Positions 8,301 to 9,597 of a stretch of 9,597 bases of DNA are shown here, piece by piece. The position numbers were made by a program, and so were the translations under genes. Position 1 is the stretch's first letter. Every line of letters begins with the position of its first letter. The notes beneath the pieces were generated by a model, which worked only from the letters and a program-made list of their open reading frames with translations, was not told the origin of the DNA and ran no database searches. Source of the DNA: Firmicutes bacterium AM31-12AC (GTDB lineage Bacteria > Bacillota > Clostridia > Lachnospirales > Lachnospiraceae); assembly GCA_003480425.1 (NCBI GenBank), contig QUJA01000066.1:1-9597 (forward strand), in the 5' to 3' direction.

Positions 8301-9123
8301 AATCACTTCTGTAAATGTAAATGGTACAGATTATGCAGCAACCGGAAGAGGTAAAGTTGAGATTATTGGAAGTGACGGAACATTAAAGACAGATGCAGCG
8401 CCATTTAAAGATGCGGTAGCGGGAACAGAATTCCAGATTACAGTAACTTCAACGGGATATACAATCCCTCTTACATTTACTTATAAGGTTGCAGGAGAAA
8501 CTCCGGCACCGGTTGTAGTTGATACTTCTGCACTGGAAGCAGCAATCGCAGAAGCGAACGGATTAAAAGAATCTGACTATACAGCAGAAAGCTGGGCAAC
8601 ATATCAGGCAGCCCTTGTCAATGCAAGAAGCGTAGCAGAAGCAAAAGAAAGTCAGGAAGCAGTAGATCAGGCAAAAGCAACATTGGATGCAGCAAAGGCA
8701 GCTCTTGTAAAAGCAGAACAGCCGGTAAGCGTTGATACTTCTTCGCTTGAAAAAGCAATCTATGATGCAGAAACATTGAAAGAAGCAGATTACACAGCAG
8801 ATAGCTGGAAAGCAATGCAGACAGCACTTACAAAAGCAAAGAGTGCTTTGCAGGCAAAAGAAAGCCAGACAGCAGTGGATGAAGCAAGCAATACTTTGAA
8901 CAGTGCAATCAAAGGACTGGTTAAGAAATCAAGTCAGACAACACAGACAACAAATAAGACGAATAGCACAACCAATAAAATAGGCAACACAACAAAGACA
9001 AGTGGAACAAATGCTGCTAAAACAGGAGATGTGACAAGCGTGCTTGGTTGGTTAGGTCTTGCAGTATCTTCACTTGGTGCAGGTGTCGGTGGAGTGACAT
9101 GGAAGAGAAGAAAACGCAAATAA
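5326..9123 (+). CDS. Large cell-surface protein: divergent FMN-binding, Tp47-like, HID-like and FIVAR modules
   Basis: A 1265-residue secreted protein of unproven function. Order: signal peptide (about 1-30, cleavage after VFA); divergent FMN-binding module (36-146) with WDTVSQATCTS at 121-131, where Gln126 replaces the Gly of the flavinylation motif; FIVAR 1 (151-215); Tp47-like unit 1 (about 221-537); FIVAR 2 (546-611); Tp47-like unit 2 (about 616-873, with RHLENIWRGNELAWS); an Ig-like stretch (874-962); a module resembling the Shr-type hemoglobin-interacting domain (about 975-1058); FIVAR 3 (1065-1130) and 4 (1136-1200); a Ser/Thr/Asn linker; and a C-terminal AAKTGD, hydrophobic helix and RRKRK tail. 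The tail recalls a sortase signal but lacks LPxTG. AAGGAGG precedes the ATG by six bases. Its place after the flavin operon and its FMN-like module suggest that it works with that system. A heme or iron ligand is a hypothesis. No penicillin-binding activity is implied. Confidence 0.8.
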   Translation: MKKKNITTKAMTMAVAMSMVAGLCPSTVFAATGSEVAKDGVYTSTKHVVNNPEDENAWTEYDVQVKLTVENGKFSDIVVEPLERYDAKESASYFAKAYDKSKGIKTKLVGQAATEETINSWDTVSQATCTSKAVKEAALEAIRSAGTATAVDTTALEQAIVAAKALNESDYTADSWKAMQTALTAAESAQAAKESQEAVDKAKDTLNTAVNALVKADTKEEYSYVYVGMTWAEYWANEGVLNAGSTASSDVLDSHNEYDKGAFDAVTRATTNHGLHRGSFQCSAVIETNDGQTYNLAYWKDKTIFVTTDGQEVAIGDIKSNIKDYKVTGLKYVPVKVKTADLSALKEKYAVVENGGTLRGGYGEGNLSSYEVTANVTDNTNGLKEAAKNDDGSFVFSARKNDGTESGLKDVSLKKADVTPFVRKTTDGKKNTGAFGDFLRVDLDGNYGDLGANMQAVEWTYYGSDSSRTNAVATYGTKFASDNWMHKSMGIQLALTESERCQLPEGTDGTGYWKLTVYALGYEDYTYEFEVGADNLALEEKEASAEDLAALQAKVTEAEGLTESDYTADSWSNLQTELQESKDLLAKEKPLEAEVKEQTTHLTEAINNLVKAETKETYVLMNIPYAAFYKAETTNNEVEVDAFTSATLNKTRTTGLSGGSYHANEDGSKIDGITYAVKVDSSVDLTKYKEVKDTDKVEITVTNRGKTSTTTLEGKDTLFQNETYAYYPLTETPANYKEVSLDENGNLVFSEVKGQGAKALTGVTAELLTRSSYGDYQLNLDGLPKDEITSSNVNAVVVKTTDGTAYGMRHLENIWRGNELAWSTGYTDSVHGCPTSSAHYASMMGKTIDSIEYYTTNGLYTIDIEDLYVPVKFAKTEDAVKVADSDISAGKTTIELNLQDDFDPEYSVDGLDVTVEGNVLTYKAATETRAAGSIEPGKYTLTVKDKNGKYADIVTSFLLTTTNMPAAYDSENKKLVQAEGFDADALNSYIGKITSVNVNGTDYAATGRGKVEIIGSDGTLKTDAAPFKDAVAGTEFQITVTSTGYTIPLTFTYKVAGETPAPVVVDTSALEAAIAEANGLKESDYTAESWATYQAALVNARSVAEAKESQEAVDQAKATLDAAKAALVKAEQPVSVDTSSLEKAIYDAETLKEADYTADSWKAMQTALTKAKSALQAKESQTAVDEASNTLNSAIKGLVKKSSQTTQTTNKTNSTTNKIGNTTKTSGTNAAKTGDVTSVLGWLGLAVSSLGAGVGGVTWKRRKRK
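5986..6936 (+). repeat. Tp47-like unit 1 of the large surface protein
   Basis: Protein residues about 221-537. The unit opens with YVGMTWAEYW, then DAVTRAT (264-270) and HRGSF, followed by a beta-rich part with GDFLRVDLDG and ANMQAVEWTYYG. The same order occurs in unit 2 (YAAFYK, DAFTSAT, GGSYH, GDYQLNLDG, SNVNAVVVKTTDG), which shows an internal duplication with high divergence. The Tp47 family link is from recognition of these motifs, not from an alignment search. Confidence 0.5.
7171..7944 (+). repeat. Tp47-like unit 2 of the large surface protein
   Basis: Protein residues about 616-873. It has MNIPYAAFYKAE, DAFTSATLNKTRTTG (641-655) and GGSYH, then a second half with YGMRHLENIWRGNELAWS and HGCPTSSAHY. 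The His, Cys and aromatic residues here would suit ligand binding. This copy keeps the family pattern better than unit 1. It is preceded by FIVAR 2, so the architecture is FIVAR-Tp47 repeated twice. Confidence 0.55.
8248..8499 (+). other. Domain resembling the Shr-type hemoglobin-interacting domain
   Basis: Residues about 975-1058 of the large protein show the pattern Y-I-x-x-I-T-S-V-x-V-N-G-T-x-Y, a short strand set, then F-x-I-T-V-T-S-T-G-Y-x-x-x-L-T-F-x-Y. This matches my memory of the domain once called DUF1533, found in the streptococcal hemoglobin receptor Shr. Many Ig-like bacterial domains end in a similar T-G-Y strand, so the call is tentative. Confidence 0.4.
8518..8925 (+). repeat. 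Tandem FIVAR repeats 3 and 4
   Basis: Two adjacent helical modules of about 65 residues, each with D-T-S-x-L-E, K-E-x-D-Y-T-A-[DE]-S-W, A-K-E-S-Q-x-A-V-D and a closing L-V-K. Further copies lie at 5776-5970 and 6961-7158 in this gene and at 2453-2644 in the broken FMN-binding gene. Copies 1 and 4 are especially close (SDYTADSWKAMQTALT against ADYTADSWKAMQTALT). They probably act as stalk or spacer; some FIVAR modules bind glycans. Confidence 0.8.
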
Positions 9124-9154
9124 GTTTTTAGCCAGGTGCTAGACAGGACTTAAA

Positions 9155-9444
9155 TCAGTTGTCGGTTTCAAGACCGGCGAAAAATAGTTCATATGCATCA
9201 TCTTCGCAAGTGAGAACAGGAGAATTTTCTCCACCGCCATTGGTGCTTCGTTTCATTGTGGCGTAAAATTCATCTCCGGCTTGAATGATATCCATAGGAT
9301 AGATATCATAGCCTCTTGCTGACAAATCAGGCAGAATTCCCCCAATGGGTCTTCTGCCTTTTTTGATGCAAGAAACCGTTTTTTTAATTCCGGGGTATGT
9401 ATTGCTTTCTTCTGAAGCTCATCTAATTGTTCAATCGTGTTCAT
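9155..9444 (-). pseudogene. Nif11-like small protein, frameshifted
   Basis: Minus-strand gene with a strong AAGGAGG (plus-strand 9453-9459) eight bases before its ATG (9442-9444). As written, the frame runs 63 residues and ends at a TGA in the middle of good coding sequence. Adding one G at the GG on the minus strand (plus CC at 9312-9313) restores a 96-residue protein: MNTIEQLDELQKKA at the start, then EDPLGEFCxI, EGYDIYPMDIIQAGDEFY, MKRSTNGGGENSP and CEDDAYELFFAGLE before the stop at 9155-9157. The first half has the Nif11-leader pattern (E-D-P-x-x-F-C, then G-Y and a hydrophobic helix). A Gly-Gly-Gly run follows, as leaders of modified peptides often have, but the short tail has few typical core residues. 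It may be a small regulator instead. It converges on the large surface gene, with 31 bases between their ends. Confidence 0.6.
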
Positions 9445-9468
9445 GTGCAGGTCCTCCTTGATAGGTTT

Positions 9469-9556
9469 TTATCTCAGTCGAGAAGACTCCCACCTCTTCA
9501 GGTGGTGAGTAATAGCAAATTTGTCTCAGTGGGAGTCCAATCTCCGACTGAGATAA
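9469..9556. mobile_element. Nested inverted repeat: IS200/IS605-type end or structured RNA
   Basis: TTATCTCAGTCG (9469-9480) pairs perfectly with CGACTGAGATAA (9545-9556). Inside it AGA/TCT pairs across one bulge, then GACTCCCAC (9485-9493) pairs with GTGGGAGTC (9529-9537). An alternative hairpin CCACCT-CTTC-AGGTGG (9490-9505) competes with that stem. The sequence reminds me of ends of TnpB-bearing elements in Lachnospiraceae, but no transposase is in the window. On the minus strand it would form the leader right before the ribosome binding site of the Nif11-like gene, so a cis-acting RNA is the main alternative. Confidence 0.45.
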
Positions 9557-9597
9557 CGCTCCGCGAGGATGCGCAGTGATTCTGATAGGAATATGTC
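9557..9597. other. Non-coding right edge
   Basis: No reading frame or start is visible. A small CTC-CGC-GAG hairpin (9560-9568) lies in a GC-richer stretch than the rest of the window. It is probably the continuation of the structured element to its left, extending past the window. Confidence 0.35.

Noticed and set aside
9161..9178. Hairpin GTCGGT/ACCGGC as terminator for the large surface gene
   Set aside because: No T run follows on either strand, and it lies inside the coding end of the minus-strand Nif11-like gene.

Overview
The window looks like chromosomal DNA from an AT-rich, Gram-positive gut anaerobe of the Clostridia, most likely Lachnospiraceae. The reasons are strong AGGAGG-type ribosome binding sites, codon use rich in GAA, AAA and ACA, surface proteins with FIVAR and Tp47-type modules and a C-terminal wall-sorting-like tail, and short palindromic intergenic elements.

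Layout. Bases 1-40 are a hairpin-forming repeat that is cut by the window edge. Bases 58-123 hold a Fur-like palindrome followed by a sigma-A-type promoter. From 160 to 5246 there is a tightly packed plus-strand operon: an ApbE-type flavin transferase lipoprotein; a multi-domain FMN-binding surface protein broken by one in-frame stop and one 1-base frameshift; a small intact membrane-anchored FMN-binding protein; a NapH-like membrane protein with two ferredoxin-type 4Fe-4S sites; a NusG-domain-II protein; and a Gx-family membrane protein. After a 79-base gap with a second palindrome comes a 1265-residue secreted surface protein (5326-9123). It carries a divergent FMN-binding module, two Tp47-like units, a module resembling the Shr-type hemoglobin-interacting domain, four FIVAR repeats and a C-terminal membrane anchor. 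On the minus strand, 9155-9444 is a Nif11-like small gene broken by a 1-base deletion. Bases 9469-9556 form a long nested inverted repeat, possibly an IS200/IS605-type end or a structured RNA.

How the genes may work together (inference). Electrons would leave the membrane through the NapH-like iron-sulfur protein and pass to covalently flavinylated FMN-binding domains outside the cell. ApbE would attach FMN to the Thr of the D-T-x-S-G-A-T motifs. The NusG-II and Gx proteins resemble the accessory pair seen in extracellular electron transfer loci such as that of Listeria. The Fur-like operator and the hemoglobin-interacting-like module in the large neighbour suggest that the terminal job could be reductive iron or heme handling at the surface. 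This is a hypothesis.

Three separate gene-breaking lesions lie in 9.6 kb, and two are single-base losses in short homopolymers. Either the flavoprotein and the Nif11-like gene are decaying in this strain or the sequence has indel errors.
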